The position numbers and the translations under genes were made by a program. 64,000 nucleotides of DNA from JACDAN01 sp963842235 (GTDB taxonomy: Bacteria > Actinomycetota > Thermoleophilia > Gaiellales > Gaiellaceae). Shown piece after piece: positions 8,489 through 16,607 of the stretch. How positions within the stretch are numbered: position 1 is the stretch's first letter; every line of letters starts with the position of its first letter. The notes under the pieces were generated by a model, which searched no databases, was not told the origin of the DNA, and worked only from the letters and a program-made list of their open reading frames with translations. The stretch spans positions 1,550,001 through 1,614,000 of the forward strand of contig CAWJFT010000001.1 in the NCBI GenBank assembly GCA_963842235.1, written 5' to 3'.

Positions 8489-9316
8489 TTATGGGAGTGC
8501 GGTTCCGTCCGCGTTGCACGGCAGCACCACGCGCCGGTTCGCGACCCCCAACTCCTGGTCGATGATGCGCAGCGTTCGCTCCATCGCAACGGGCCGAACG
8601 CCGCCGACTCCATTGTGAAATGGGCTATCGAGGAACCGGATCAGCAGCAGCATCGCCACGATCACCGAGACGACCGATCCCATCATCATGGCCTGGGTGA
8701 TCGCGCCCTCGGCGCTGTCCGCGAAGAAGAGCATGAACACGAAGATGACAACGGCGATGAAGAGCAGGACCACCCACAGCGGCGTCGGGATGACGCCGAC
8801 GGCCCCGTGGATCCGGTCGATCCGAGCCGCCTCACGCTCAAACCGCTGATCGAGCCACTTGCTGTAGGCGGCCTGCTGACTCGGCGTGCGCGGTTGTACG
8901 CCCTGCAGCGTTCGGAACAGCTCGGTTCCCCAGGGGTTGATCACGTCTCCTTGATTGCCGGCTTCCGCCCGCGGCCACTCCGTATGGACGACGGACCGGC
9001 CGTAGCAGACCAGCTCGCCGGTGAGCTCGCCGGCGGCCGCGGGCGGAAGCAACTGTGCGGTCTCGACCTGCTGAGCCAGCACGACCGCCTCCGTCTCCGC
9101 TCCGGCTCTCGACTGGTCGTAGCTCTCGAAGGCGAGGAAGACGATGAACCCCAGCAGTACGGAGAATCCGGTCGCCAGCACACCGAAGACCCCTGCGGCA
9201 CGGTCACCGTCGGCGAAATAGCTGCCGTCTGGCGCCTTTCGCCGCACGAGCAGCATCGCGACCACAGCGACAGACGCGGTCACGGCGATGACGAGCGCCG
9301 CCCAGACGAGGTTCAT
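8489..9316 (-). CDS. DUF4239-type membrane protein
   Basis: 275 residues: two N-terminal membrane helices (about 1-22 and 44-64), a long soluble segment with many Glu/Gln, then a C-terminal hairpin of two helices (IPTPLWVVLLFIAVVIFVFMLFF and AITQAMMMGSVVSVIVAMLLLI) and a short tail. The pattern, with 'GFSVLLGFIVFLAFESYDQ' and 'DSPFHNGVGGVRPVAM', matches the bestrophin-like DUF4239 family. No biochemical role is established for it. The upstream gene on this strand ends one base before this start, so it is probably the last gene of the unit 12483-8489. Confidence 0.75.
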   Translation of the reverse strand: MNLVWAALVIAVTASVAVVAMLLVRRKAPDGSYFADGDRAAGVFGVLATGFSVLLGFIVFLAFESYDQSRAGAETEAVVLAQQVETAQLLPPAAAGELTGELVCYGRSVVHTEWPRAEAGNQGDVINPWGTELFRTLQGVQPRTPSQQAAYSKWLDQRFEREAARIDRIHGAVGVIPTPLWVVLLFIAVVIFVFMLFFADSAEGAITQAMMMGSVVSVIVAMLLLIRFLDSPFHNGVGGVRPVAMERTLRIIDQELGVANRRVVLPCNADGTALP

Positions 9317-11351
9317 CTAGGGGCTTATGCGCTGCTCAACGGTCGCGGCGACGGGGGCTGTGTCCGTCGGCCCCCCGCCTTGCAGCATCCGTCGCCAGCG
9401 GACAAGGAGGCCGTGCACGGTCTCCGCTCCGATGATCTCGCCGTCGGGAACGGGAAGCTCTGCGGGATGGAGGATGAACGGCCGTGTCTGCGGTCCTCCA
9501 AGCCCGCCATGGAAGGAGATCAGCTCCTCGAACGCGCAGCCCTCGTCCAGGTTGGGGTCGTAGAAGCTCCCGACCATGATGTCCGCTACGTGGGCGAAGC
9601 CGTCCGTGCGGAGCAGGTGCCGTGGTGCAGTCGGCGAGAAGTGCTCGAGCGGGTAATCGCCCTCGACCCGGCCGTCCGAGAGGTACTGGGCCCCGTTGGG
9701 GCCCAAGACGACCGGCCCCCGTGAGCCAGAGCGCACGAGGATCCAACCGACGTGAGGATGAGAGCGGAGCGCCGGAAGGAGGCGCGGATGACGCTCCTCG
9801 ATCTCCTCGAGCGTCAGCCGGCGGGGTTCCTCCATCAGGTAGACGAGGCCGAGATTGCCCGGAGCCGAGCACGACGACCTGCTCGCCCGAGACGTCCTTC
9901 TTCGAACGCTTCTTCGGTTTCTTGCCGGTCGCCTCGCCGAGTGCATGCCCGACCATCGACTGCTGCTCGTCGCCGCCCGCGATCTCCTGCACAGTTCCGC
10001 TCTCGAGCGAACGCTCCACCAGGTCGTCGAGCCCGTAGCCGTTCCGCTGTTTGAACGTCGCGCCCTGCGTCTGACCGTGATCGGACAGGACCACGATCGA
10101 ATACGGCCGCGGTGCGTAGGGCCGCGCCCGGTCGATCCGCCCGAACTGCTCGTCGAGCTTGCGCAACGCCTCCAGGGTGTCCGCGCGCTCGAGGCCTGAG
10201 TGGTGCGCCACCTCGTCGTAGCTGGAGAAGGTGGCGTAGACGGCAGGACGGCCGCGCATCATGTCCGTCAGCACCCCGTAGACGATCAGATCACGGACGA
10301 TCACGCACATCGCCCCGCGCATGAACGGGTAGATCCCGCCGCGGTGCCCCCGCGGATGCACGTCGCGGCGCTTCGCGCGCATGGCGGCGACCCACTCGAG
10401 GATCACCTCCCAACCGAAGAGAACGAGCGCGCGCGTCACGTTGAACCCGTTGGCGAAGAACGCCCGGTAGCCCGGGTTCGCGCGCTTCTCCGCTTCGATC
10501 CTGCTGACGGTCAGGATCTGCTCGCTGGCCTCGCCGGAGAGCAGGTTGCCGCGACTCGCCCCACCGTTGATGAGCAAGCCGTTTCCGTTGGCGTGCTGTT
10601 CTTCGATGCGAGCGCAGTCATCAGGGGCGGAGCACGTCATCAACGTGCCGGTTTCCTTCTCGACCCAGCGGAACGCGGGAATGTCATCGTTCGACCCGAG
10701 CAGGATCCCCGCCTGGCTCGCGCCTGTCTGCGACGAGAGGTCGGTCTCCCACTCCGTGAGCCGATGGGTGTCCTCCGCCAGCCAACGCGCCATGTTCGGC
10801 GCGTTGCCGTCGCGCATCGCCCGACGGAGCACGGGGAGTGCTAGGCCGTCGATCTCCAGGAAGATGATCCCGGGCACGTCGGTCCGCTCCGCACCGCCTT
10901 GACGGCGGGCGATGCGCTGGACGACTCGCAGCGTGTAGCTGTCGTCGTCATTTGTCCCGAACACGACCTCGAGCACCACGCTCACTGCCGCCACGATCAG
11001 CGCGGCCAGGAGGGCCCACCAGAAGGAGTCCACGGTGAACGTGTTGCCGGGGAGCACGTCCGAGGCGAGCTTCAACACGAACGCGTTCAGCGCCAGCACC
11101 AGCAGGAAGCCGAGCGCGAGCATGAAGGGAAGCCGGAGCGCCGCGACCACGGGCGGGAGCAAAGCGTTCAGCGCCGCGACCACAGCCGCAACCAATAGCG
11201 CCCCCCAGAACCCGTCGACGTGGACCCCGGGGAGGATCCCGGCCGCCACGAAGAGCGCCACAGCCGTCACGAACCACGAGAGCAGGAGCCGCAACGGCCT
11301 GAACTTCGGCCGGTCGGGCTGCCACATCACCGCTTGACCGTATTCAGCCAT
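9317..11351 (-). CDS. Holin-4_2-like membrane domain fused to alkaline-phosphatase-fold phosphodiesterase, one frameshift
   Basis: About 678 residues. The N-terminus has four membrane helices with the pattern of the mycobacterial 'phage holin 4_2' family (LLLSWFVTAVALFVAAGILPG, ALLVAAVVAALNALLPPVVAAL, FMLALGFLLVLALNAFVLKLA, FWWALLAALIVAAVSVVLEVVF). A type I phosphodiesterase/alkaline-phosphatase-like domain follows: IIFLEIDGLA (metal Asp), SSQTGASQAG (nucleophile region), YDEVAHHSG and VLSDHGQTQG (metal Asp/His). The frame changes near 9850 between 'GEQVVVLGSG' and 'NLGLVYLMEEP', with no loss. ATG at 11351 overlaps the stop of the LPG-synthase-like gene upstream, so the two are coupled. Likely a membrane-anchored phosphodiesterase or lipid head-group enzyme; substrate unknown. 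Confidence 0.82.
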
Positions 11352-12483
11352 CCGTCGGGCCACCTTTCGCCGCCTTCTTGGCGGCGCGCTGTTCCTTCTG
11401 CTCGGCGACCTTCACCTTCGCATCGACATACGACTCCCGGACGAGCAGCTTGCCGCCAGTCCAGCCGAAGGCCCAAACCACGAGGACGACGGCGAACGCG
11501 ATGTTCCACACCGTGACCGCCAGTTGCTGGCCGAGCGAATAGGCGGTTGCAGTCGCCGTGTCGGTGACGTCGTCGAGCGCAACGGCGTTGACTGCCTGGT
11601 TGATCCCGACGCCTCCGGGCGTGGCGGAGACCGTGTTCGCAAGCGAGTTCCCGCCGATCACCGACATGATCGAGTGGAAGGTGACCGGGATGCCGTAGCC
11701 CGCCAGGAACACGGCCGTGACCCCGAGCTTCGCGAGCCAGGCGCCGAGCGAGGGCAAGAAGACCTTCAGGAAATAGTCACGGGGACGGGCGAGGATCGCC
11801 CCACCGTGCTTTGCCTTGACCCAGAGCCCCTGGAGCTTCCGCCAGAAGATCCTGCCGAGGAGGACGATCAGGAAGGCGCCGCCGCCTAAGACCAGGACCG
11901 TGAGGAAGGGATGGTCGTGGGGAATCCCGAGCTGGAGGTTGTACGACCCCGGGACGGACAGGAAGAGATAGAGGTAGACGAGCGTGCCGACGACGGTGAA
12001 GAAGATCTTCTGCACGACCATGCCGCCCAACACGCCGGGGAAGTTCGCCCCAGGGATCATCGCCACGAACATCAACAGCATCACGAACGTGCCGATATTG
12101 GCCGGCAGGAACCCGTTCAGCGCAACGCCGGCCGAGTAAGCGGCGAGCACCTGGAGATAGGGCGCGGGCGCCCGGGGAAACCCGGCGCGGAGGATGAAGT
12201 ACCAGGCGAGGGCCGTCAGTGTCGTCTGCGCCGTCTGCAGAGCCCAGCCGGCGAGGAGATACCCGACGGAGATCTCGCTCAGCGCGTCCCAGACGTCGCT
12301 GAGCCAGCCGCGCACGTCGACCCCGAGCAGGTTGAGGACGAGGAGGAGGACAGCGACGCCGACGAGCCAGGCGGCGACCTTGATGAGCCGCCGGCGCCGG
12401 GATGGGTCATTGAACGGAAGGACGCGCGAGCGCTTCCCGGCGGGTGCCTCAGCTTCGGCCACGCTGACGTCGGCGCTACTCAC
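11344..12483 (-). CDS. LPG-synthase-TM-like (UPF0104) membrane protein
   Basis: About 379 residues with eight or so membrane helices. Family blocks are 'NGFLPANIGTFVMLLMFVAMI' and 'NTVSATPGGVGINQAVNA' (the TPGGVG turn). The C-terminal tail is lysine-rich (VAEQKEQRAAKKAAKGG). I choose the GTG at 12483 (VSSADVSVAEAEAP) over an in-frame start at 12519 because the dispersed motif ends 38 bp before it, the usual distance, and because 12519 would leave only 2 bp. It is the first gene of a unit with the holin/phosphatase fusion, suggesting joint action on envelope lipids or polyprenyl-linked substrates; that is inference. Confidence 0.82.
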   Translation of the reverse strand: MSSADVSVAEAEAPAGKRSRVLPFNDPSRRRRLIKVAAWLVGVAVLLLVLNLLGVDVRGWLSDVWDALSEISVGYLLAGWALQTAQTTLTALAWYFILRAGFPRAPAPYLQVLAAYSAGVALNGFLPANIGTFVMLLMFVAMIPGANFPGVLGGMVVQKIFFTVVGTLVYLYLFLSVPGSYNLQLGIPHDHPFLTVLVLGGGAFLIVLLGRIFWRKLQGLWVKAKHGGAILARPRDYFLKVFLPSLGAWLAKLGVTAVFLAGYGIPVTFHSIMSVIGGNSLANTVSATPGGVGINQAVNAVALDDVTDTATATAYSLGQQLAVTVWNIAFAVVLVVWAFGWTGGKLLVRESYVDAKVKVAEQKEQRAAKKAAKGGPTDG

Positions 12484-12522
12484 GGTCTGACACAGATTCG
12501 TCCAAGACTCGGACCGCAAGCA

Positions 12523-12540
12523 TCATCCGAACAGTGTGAT
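12523..12540 (+). promoter_or_regulatory. Dispersed motif, copy 3 (tandem, first)
   Basis: TCATCCGAACAGTGTGAT. It abuts copy 4 without a gap. On the minus strand the core TCACACTGTTCGGATGAT (12522-12539) ends 38 bp before the GTG at 12483. Confidence 0.6.
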
Positions 12541-12558
12541 TCATGCGGTCCGGGTGAT
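12541..12558 (+). promoter_or_regulatory. Dispersed motif, copy 4 (tandem, second)
   Basis: TCATGCGGTCCGGGTGAT. It ends 48 bp before the SCP2 gene start at 12607. Copies 3 and 4 form an exact head-to-tail pair with an 18-bp period between divergent genes. Confidence 0.65.
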
Positions 12559-12606
12559 GCGCCTCCGTCGGCCGGACGCTTCTCTTGAGTCGACGAAGGA
12601 GGAGAG

Positions 12607-12948
12607 ATGACCGACGCGACCACAGAATTCTTCCGCGGGCTCGAAGCGCGGGGCCACGACCCTCGGCTGGAGAAGGTGACGGCGACGCTGCGCTTCGACC
12701 TCACGAACGGCAAGCGCACCGCCCGCTGGCTCGTTGCGATCGACAAAGGAGACATCGCCGTCTCGCACAAGAACGTCAAGGCGGACTGCGTCGTGCGCTC
12801 GAAGAGCGCCGTCTTCGATGGCATCGCGAGCGGCGAGGTCAACGCTTTCGCAGCCGCGCTGCGCGGGGCGATGGGAATCGAAGGCAACCCGGAGGTGCTG
12901 GTGATCTTTCAACGCCTCTTCCCCGAACCACCGCGGAGCCGGTCATGA
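12607..12948 (+). CDS. SCP2 sterol-carrier-domain protein
   Basis: 113 residues forming a stand-alone SCP2-like domain: TLRFDLTNGKRTARWLVAIDKGDIAVSH in the first half (beta-sheet) and 'CVVRSKSAVFDGIASGEVNAFAAALRGAMGIEGNPEVL' in the second, the latter being the typical SCP2 C-terminal helix pair. It likely binds a hydrophobic ligand in the cytoplasm. A strong GGAGGAGAG precedes the ATG. The stop overlaps the next start (ATGA), coupling it to the amylo-glucosidase gene, an unusual pairing with no obvious biochemical link. Confidence 0.85.
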   Translation: MTDATTEFFRGLEARGHDPRLEKVTATLRFDLTNGKRTARWLVAIDKGDIAVSHKNVKADCVVRSKSAVFDGIASGEVNAFAAALRGAMGIEGNPEVLVIFQRLFPEPPRSRS

Positions 12949-15023
12949 ACGACGATCTCGTCAAGATTCTCGACGGCAACACCTTCGTCGTCAGCGACTC
13001 GCGCGGCGACATCGAGGCGTCTCTCACCGACCCGACCGGTCTCTTCTCGTTCGACAACCGCTTTCTGTCGACGTGGATCCTGACCGTGGACGGCGAGAGG
13101 CTCAATCCCCTCTCGGTCGACGACCTGCAGTACTTCGAGACGCGGTTCTTCCTCGTGCCAGGCACGGGAACGGTCTATGTCGACGCGAAACTGTCGGTGA
13201 TCCGGCGGCGCGCTGTCGGCGACGGCTTCCACGAGGAGCTCACGATCTTGAACCACGACGCGAAACCGGTCGATCTCAAGGTGCGGCTCGAGGCCGCCAG
13301 CGACTTCGCAGACCTCTTCGAGGTCAAGGATGCGCTCGAGAAGAAGGGGCGCTATTACACACGAGTCGAGAAGGGGCGGCTCGTGCTTGGCTACGAGCGG
13401 GAGACATTCGGACGTCAGACTGCGATCTCCGCGTCGGCGCCGGCCAAGATCGACAAACAGGGCCTGACCTTTTCGGTTCACATCGAGCCTCAAGGCGAAT
13501 GGACGACCGATCTCGACGTCGTGACCGCAGTCGGGGCCGGTGGAACGTACGTCCGGCCCAAGTACGAGCGGGGCGAGCGACGGGCACAGCCGAACATGGG
13601 GCGCAGCTTGGAGCGCTGGCTGACGGAAGCGCCGCGCCTCGAAAGCGACTCCGATCCGCTCAAGGTGACCTACCGGCGCAGCCTGGTCGACCTTGCCGCG
13701 CTGCGCTTCGCCCCGCCCGTTTCCGGCGGGCGGAGCCTGCCTGCCGCCGGCCTCCCTTGGTTCATGACCATGTTCGGGCGCGACAGCATCTTCACGAGCT
13801 TGCAGGCCCTGCCATTCACGCCGGAGCTGGCGGCGACGACGCTCCGCGCGCTCGGGAGCTGGCAGGGAAGCCGGGTCGACGACTTTCGCGACGAGGATCC
13901 GGGCCGGATCCTTCACGAGATGCGCTACGGCGAGCTGACGGCGTTCGAGGAGCGCCCCCACTCTCCTTACTACGGCTGCGCCGATGCGACGGCGCTCTAC
14001 GTGATCCTGCTCGACGAATACGAGCGGTGGACCGGCGACCGGAAGCTCGTGCGTGAGCTCCAGAGCGAGGCGCGCGCTGCGCTGAGGTGGATCGACGAGT
14101 ACGCCGACCTGCTCGGAACCGGCTACGTCTGGTACCAACGCCGCAACGAGGAGACGGGCCTGGAGAACCAGTGCTGGAAGGACTCCTGGGACTCGATCTC
14201 TTACCGCGACGGCCGCCTTCCCGGCTTCCCGCGGGCGACCTGCGAGCTCCAGGGTTACGCGTACGACGCGAAGATGCGCGGCGCCCGCCTGGCACGACTC
14301 GTGTGGAAGGATCCCGCCCTCGCCGAAGCCCTGGAACAGCAGGCAGCCGACCTCAAGCGGCGCTTCAACCGTGACTTCTGGGTCAAGGACGGGGAGTACT
14401 TCGCTCTGGCGCTCGACACCGAGGGGAATCAGGTCGACTCGCTCACGTCGAACAACGGCCACCTGCTCTGGAGCGGCATCGTCGACAAGTCGAAGGCGAA
14501 GGCGGTTGTCCGGCAGCTCATGGGGCCGCGGCTCTTCTCGGGCTGGGGCGTGCGCACGCTCGCCGAGGGCGAGGGACGGTACAACCCGATCGGCTACCAC
14601 GTGGGAACGGTCTGGCCGTTCGACAACTCGTTCATCGCGTGGGGACTGCGACGCTACGGCTTCAAGGAGGAGGCTGCGCAGATCGCATCCGGCATTCTCG
14701 ACGCCGCGGAGTTCTTCCAGGGACGTCTGCCCGAGGCGTTCGGCGGCTACGAGCGCGGTGTGACCAAATACCCGGTGCAGTACCCGACGGCGTGCAGTCC
14801 ACAGGCCTGGTCGACGGGAACACCGCTGCTCCTGCTGCGCACGATGCTCGGCCTCGAACCGCAGGGCGAGTATCTAATCGTGGACCCGGCGCTCCCGGAC
14901 AGCATCGGGCTTCTGGGGCTGCTCGACATTCCAGGGCGCTGGGGTCGGGTCGACGCATTCGCTCGGGGGCGAGACCTGCTCGAGGCACTGCGCCCGCGCA
15001 CGGGCAGGCGCGCCCCGGCCTAG
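12945..15023 (+). CDS. Amylo-alpha-1,6-glucosidase / glycogen debranching-type enzyme
   Basis: 692 residues. The N-terminal beta domain (about 5-220: NTFVVSDSRGDIEA, DPTGLFSFDNRFLS, ILNHDAKPVDLKV) matches the bacterial GDE N-terminal domain. The C-terminal (alpha/alpha)6 barrel has GLPWFMTMFGRDSIF, ATALYVILLDEYERWTGD, NQCWKDSWDSI, LLWSGIVD and NPIGYHVGTVWPFDNSFIAWGL. This is the amylo-alpha-1,6-glucosidase type, acting on branched glucans or compatible-solute glycosides. The start is the ATG at 12945 overlapping the SCP2 stop; an in-frame extension upstream is only the shadow of SCP2. Controlled by the tandem motif through the SCP2 promoter. Confidence 0.88.
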   Translation: MNDDLVKILDGNTFVVSDSRGDIEASLTDPTGLFSFDNRFLSTWILTVDGERLNPLSVDDLQYFETRFFLVPGTGTVYVDAKLSVIRRRAVGDGFHEELTILNHDAKPVDLKVRLEAASDFADLFEVKDALEKKGRYYTRVEKGRLVLGYERETFGRQTAISASAPAKIDKQGLTFSVHIEPQGEWTTDLDVVTAVGAGGTYVRPKYERGERRAQPNMGRSLERWLTEAPRLESDSDPLKVTYRRSLVDLAALRFAPPVSGGRSLPAAGLPWFMTMFGRDSIFTSLQALPFTPELAATTLRALGSWQGSRVDDFRDEDPGRILHEMRYGELTAFEERPHSPYYGCADATALYVILLDEYERWTGDRKLVRELQSEARAALRWIDEYADLLGTGYVWYQRRNEETGLENQCWKDSWDSISYRDGRLPGFPRATCELQGYAYDAKMRGARLARLVWKDPALAEALEQQAADLKRRFNRDFWVKDGEYFALALDTEGNQVDSLTSNNGHLLWSGIVDKSKAKAVVRQLMGPRLFSGWGVRTLAEGEGRYNPIGYHVGTVWPFDNSFIAWGLRRYGFKEEAAQIASGILDAAEFFQGRLPEAFGGYERGVTKYPVQYPTACSPQAWSTGTPLLLLRTMLGLEPQGEYLIVDPALPDSIGLLGLLDIPGRWGRVDAFARGRDLLEALRPRTGRRAPA

Positions 15024-15033
15024 CGGGCCCGTA

Positions 15034-15720
15034 ATGTCGGAGGGACTGTCGGCGACCGAGGTCGGCAAGGAGATCGCCGAGCACGCCAAGCACGCCCAAC
15101 ACGAACGGCGGGACCGGCTGCTCTCGATCGCGGAGGCCGTCCTCCTCTCGATCGTGGCTCTCGTGGCCGCCTGGTCGGGATATGCGGCCGCGAAGTGGAG
15201 CACGGAGTCACGCCTCCATCTGGCCGAGTCTTCAACGGCGAGGGCCAAGGCCAGCCGCTCCCACCTCGAGGCGATGGAGCTTCGGAACTTCGACTCCTCG
15301 ACGTTCAATGCGTGGTTCGCCGCCTACACGGTCGGCAACGAGCAGGCGATGGCGATCGCCGAGCGGCGGTTCAGACCTCAGTTTCGAGTCGCCTTCGACG
15401 CATGGCGGGCGACCAAGCCCGAGAGCAACCCGAACGCGCTGCCTGGTCCGACCTACATGCCGCAGTACCGGCAGCCCGGGCTCGCCAAGGCAACTGCGCT
15501 CGACGAGCACGCTGACGAAGCGTTCCTAGCCGGGTCGAAGGCCGGCGCGACAGCAGACGACTACGTGCGCACGACGGTGGTCCTCGCAGTCGTGCTCTTC
15601 CTCGTCGGCATCAGCACCCACTTCCCGCTCCGGGGCGCCCGATACGGGCTGATCGCCCTCGGCGCGGCGCTGCTCGTGATCTCAGTCGTCCTGCTCACGC
15701 AACTGGAGCGTCCACCCTGA
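15034..15720 (+). CDS. Membrane protein of unknown function (DUF4337-like layout)
   Basis: 228 residues. A membrane helix follows a charged, histidine-rich N-terminus (EHAKHAQHERRDRLLSIAEAVLLSIVALVAAWSGYAAAKW). A long soluble, probably helical segment comes next, and the C-terminus has two helices (VVLAVVLFLVGISTHF and GLIALGAALLVISVVLLTQL). The order of one helix, coiled region and two helices resembles DUF4337-type proteins, but I would not assign it firmly. It starts 10 bp after the debranching enzyme stop, so it is probably in the same transcript. Confidence 0.72.
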   Translation: MSEGLSATEVGKEIAEHAKHAQHERRDRLLSIAEAVLLSIVALVAAWSGYAAAKWSTESRLHLAESSTARAKASRSHLEAMELRNFDSSTFNAWFAAYTVGNEQAMAIAERRFRPQFRVAFDAWRATKPESNPNALPGPTYMPQYRQPGLAKATALDEHADEAFLAGSKAGATADDYVRTTVVLAVVLFLVGISTHFPLRGARYGLIALGAALLVISVVLLTQLERPP

Positions 15721-15728
15721 TGGCATGA

Positions 15729-15746
15729 TCATTCGATCCGGGTGAT
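15729..15746 (+). promoter_or_regulatory. Dispersed motif, copy 5
   Basis: TCATTCGATCCGGGTGAT. It ends 53 bp before the SHOCT gene at 15800 and lies in a 79-bp intergenic gap. It is one of the best matches to the consensus. Confidence 0.65.
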
Positions 15747-15799
15747 GTTCCCTGGGCCTGAGAACGGTTCGATAGAGACTCGACCGAAAGGAGAGCCCC

Positions 15800-16084
15800 A
15801 TGTTCATGCGACGACGACCGCTCGCCCGTGCCGCCATGGTCGGCGGAACGGCGTACGCCGTCGGGAAGCACCGGCAGCGTAGTCAGTACGAGGAACAGGA
15901 GCAGGAAGCCCGCCTTGATGACCTCGAGGCGCGCCAGTCGGTTGCCACTCCGGCGGCGCCGTCAGGCGCCATGAGCGAGCAGGCGATCGAGCAGCTCAAG
16001 CAGCTGGCACAGCTGAAGGACTCCGGCGTTCTGACGGACGCGGAGTTCGAGGTGCAGAAGCAGAAGATTCTTCAGGGAATGTGA
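15800..16084 (+). CDS. Small SHOCT-domain protein
   Basis: 94 residues. A basic, Arg-rich N-terminus (MFMRRRPLARAAMVGG) leads to a weakly hydrophobic stretch, then a Gln/Glu-rich linker (QYEEQEQEARLDDLEARQ) and a C-terminal SHOCT domain (about 64-94: IEQLKQLAQLKDSGVLTDAEFEVQKQKIL). A clear AAAGGAGAG precedes the ATG. Function unknown; SHOCT domains mediate oligomerisation or attachment. It shares the upstream motif, at the same 53-bp distance, with the other SHOCT gene at 8022. The DUF6325 gene follows after one base. Confidence 0.83.
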   Translation: MFMRRRPLARAAMVGGTAYAVGKHRQRSQYEEQEQEARLDDLEARQSVATPAAPSGAMSEQAIEQLKQLAQLKDSGVLTDAEFEVQKQKILQGM

Positions 16085-16085
16085 G

Positions 16086-16607
16086 GTGACGACGATGGCT
16101 ATCGGCCCCGTACAGATGCTCATAGTCGGCTTCGACGAGCCCAGGTTCAAAGGCGAGGTGCTCGAGGAGCTCAAGCGCCTGAAGGACCAGGACATCATCC
16201 GGCTGATCGACCTCGCGGTCGTGAGGAAGGACGACGAGGGCAATATCGAGACGCTGCACACGAGTGACCTGAGCGAAGACGAGGCGATGGAGTTCGGCGC
16301 TTACGTGGGGGCACTGATCGGGCTTGGCGCCGCCGGCGAGGAAGGGGCAGAAGCGGGTGCCGTTGCCGGAGCGGAGGCCCTTGCCGACCAACAGGTCTTC
16401 GATGACGACCAGGTCTGGTACATCGCTGACGCGATCCCGAACGGGAGCGCCGCCGGCATAGCCCTCATCGAGCACCGCTGGGCGATTCCGCTCCGCGATG
16501 CGATCGTGCGGGCAGGAGGGCTTCCGCTCGCCGACGAGTGGATCCACGCGACGGACTTGGTTGCAATCGGCCTAGTCGGAGCGGAGGCGTCGGCCTCAGA
16601 GAGCTAG
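16086..16607 (+). CDS. DUF6325-type (DUF1269-like) protein
   Basis: 173 residues beginning with MAIGPVQMLIVGFDEP, the hallmark N-terminus of this family, followed by 'IRLIDLAVVRKDDEGNI', a small-residue-rich segment (GALIGLGAAGEEGAEAGAVAGAEAL) and 'ALIEHRWAIPLRDAIVRAGG'. These are ferredoxin-like-fold proteins seen next to SHOCT genes in actinobacteria; no activity is known. GTG at 16086 or the ATG at 16095 could be the start. It is co-transcribed with the SHOCT gene and overlaps the convergent cydC by 4 bp. A 39-residue ORF at 47224-47343 shares its first seven residues. Confidence 0.8.
   Translation: MTTMAIGPVQMLIVGFDEPRFKGEVLEELKRLKDQDIIRLIDLAVVRKDDEGNIETLHTSDLSEDEAMEFGAYVGALIGLGAAGEEGAEAGAVAGAEALADQQVFDDDQVWYIADAIPNGSAAGIALIEHRWAIPLRDAIVRAGGLPLADEWIHATDLVAIGLVGAEASASES

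Noticed and set aside
12909..14600. Long minus-strand open frame opposite the debranching enzyme
   Set aside because: Shadow of a clear gene on the other strand; no family features.
15729..15746. Reading the dispersed motif as a CRP/FNR site
   Set aside because: CRP/FNR sites are TGTGA-N6-TCACA or TTGAT-N4-ATCAA, with half-sites in the opposite order to TCAT...GTGAT here.
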